Source: Sphingomonas sp. SORGH_AS_0950 (GTDB taxonomy: Bacteria; Pseudomonadota; Alphaproteobacteria; Sphingomonadales; Sphingomonadaceae). From it: a stretch of 64,000 bases of DNA. The notes beneath the pieces were generated by a model, which was not told where the DNA came from, ran no database searches, and saw nothing but the letters and a program-made list of their open reading frames with translations. This document shows positions 62,062 through 64,000 of the stretch, piece after piece (position 1 is the first letter of the stretch; every line of letters begins with the position of its first letter). The position numbers and the translations under genes are program-made. The stretch is from the NCBI RefSeq assembly GCF_030818415.1, contig NZ_JAUTAE010000001.1, positions 2,153,501-2,217,500 on the forward strand, in the 5' to 3' direction.

Positions 62062-64000
<1,939 letters not shown>

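Overview
The window is GC-rich DNA from an alphaproteobacterium of the Sphingomonas type. The signs are: a large NAD-dependent glutamate dehydrogenase; two TonB-dependent receptors, one with a FecI/FecR pair and one with a PepSY partner; a FzlA-like division protein with the typical C-terminal tail; Tat-exported ferritin-like proteins; short intergenic inverted repeats of the kind common in sphingomonads; and a minus-strand 23S-5S-tRNA-fMet end of an rRNA operon. Genus is inferred from gene content and base composition only.

Layout. 1-4.6 kb: end of a sterol-desaturase-family gene, DUF2141 protein, MipA/OmpV outer-membrane protein, two small lipoproteins, a DUF1810 protein, uracil-DNA glycosylase and a PhnA-like protein without its zinc ribbon. 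4.6-5.7 kb: an AT-rich orphan Mrr-like endonuclease, probably acquired. 5.8-14.2 kb (minus strand): thiC under a TPP riboswitch, two tandem Tat-exported ferritin-like proteins, ergothioneine genes egtB-egtD, a cobalamin adenosyltransferase, a small membrane protein and a glutamyl-Q tRNA(Asp) synthetase gene broken by one base. 14.2-20 kb: HNH nuclease, EF-hand lipoprotein, DUF1826, NTF2-like protein, PEP carboxylase and OsmC. 20-33.2 kb: exported chorismate mutase, Ogt, thioesterase, DedA, oligopeptidase B, GH43-like enzyme, Xaa-Pro aminopeptidase, the 1537-residue glutamate dehydrogenase and a PAS-type protein.

33.3-41.9 kb is the most unusual stretch. It lies between two tRNA-Thr genes (CGU and GGU). 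All its larger genes point the same way: a short exported peptide, an MlaA-like protein without a lipobox, another short peptide, a one-module DUF333 protein, an ECF sigma factor, a 14-codon bridging ORF, a FecR anti-sigma factor, a TonB-dependent receptor with an N-terminal signalling (STN) domain, a secreted protein with three DUF333 modules, and an outer-membrane beta-barrel protein. The sigma/FecR/receptor trio is a classic cell-surface signalling unit. Its partnership with DUF333 proteins and an MlaA-like protein is the best candidate here for an undescribed system.

41.9-64 kb: dicarboxylate-type symporter, PBP1A-type peptidoglycan synthase, SulP transporter, threonine aldolase, EamA transporter overlapping an SDR gene tail-to-tail, M28 peptidase, aminopeptidase N, an esterase-like hydrolase, csaA-fzlA, a cobalamin-riboswitch-controlled TonB receptor plus PepSY protein, a small unknown protein, and the rRNA operon end (23S runs off the window). 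Several repeat families sit between genes.
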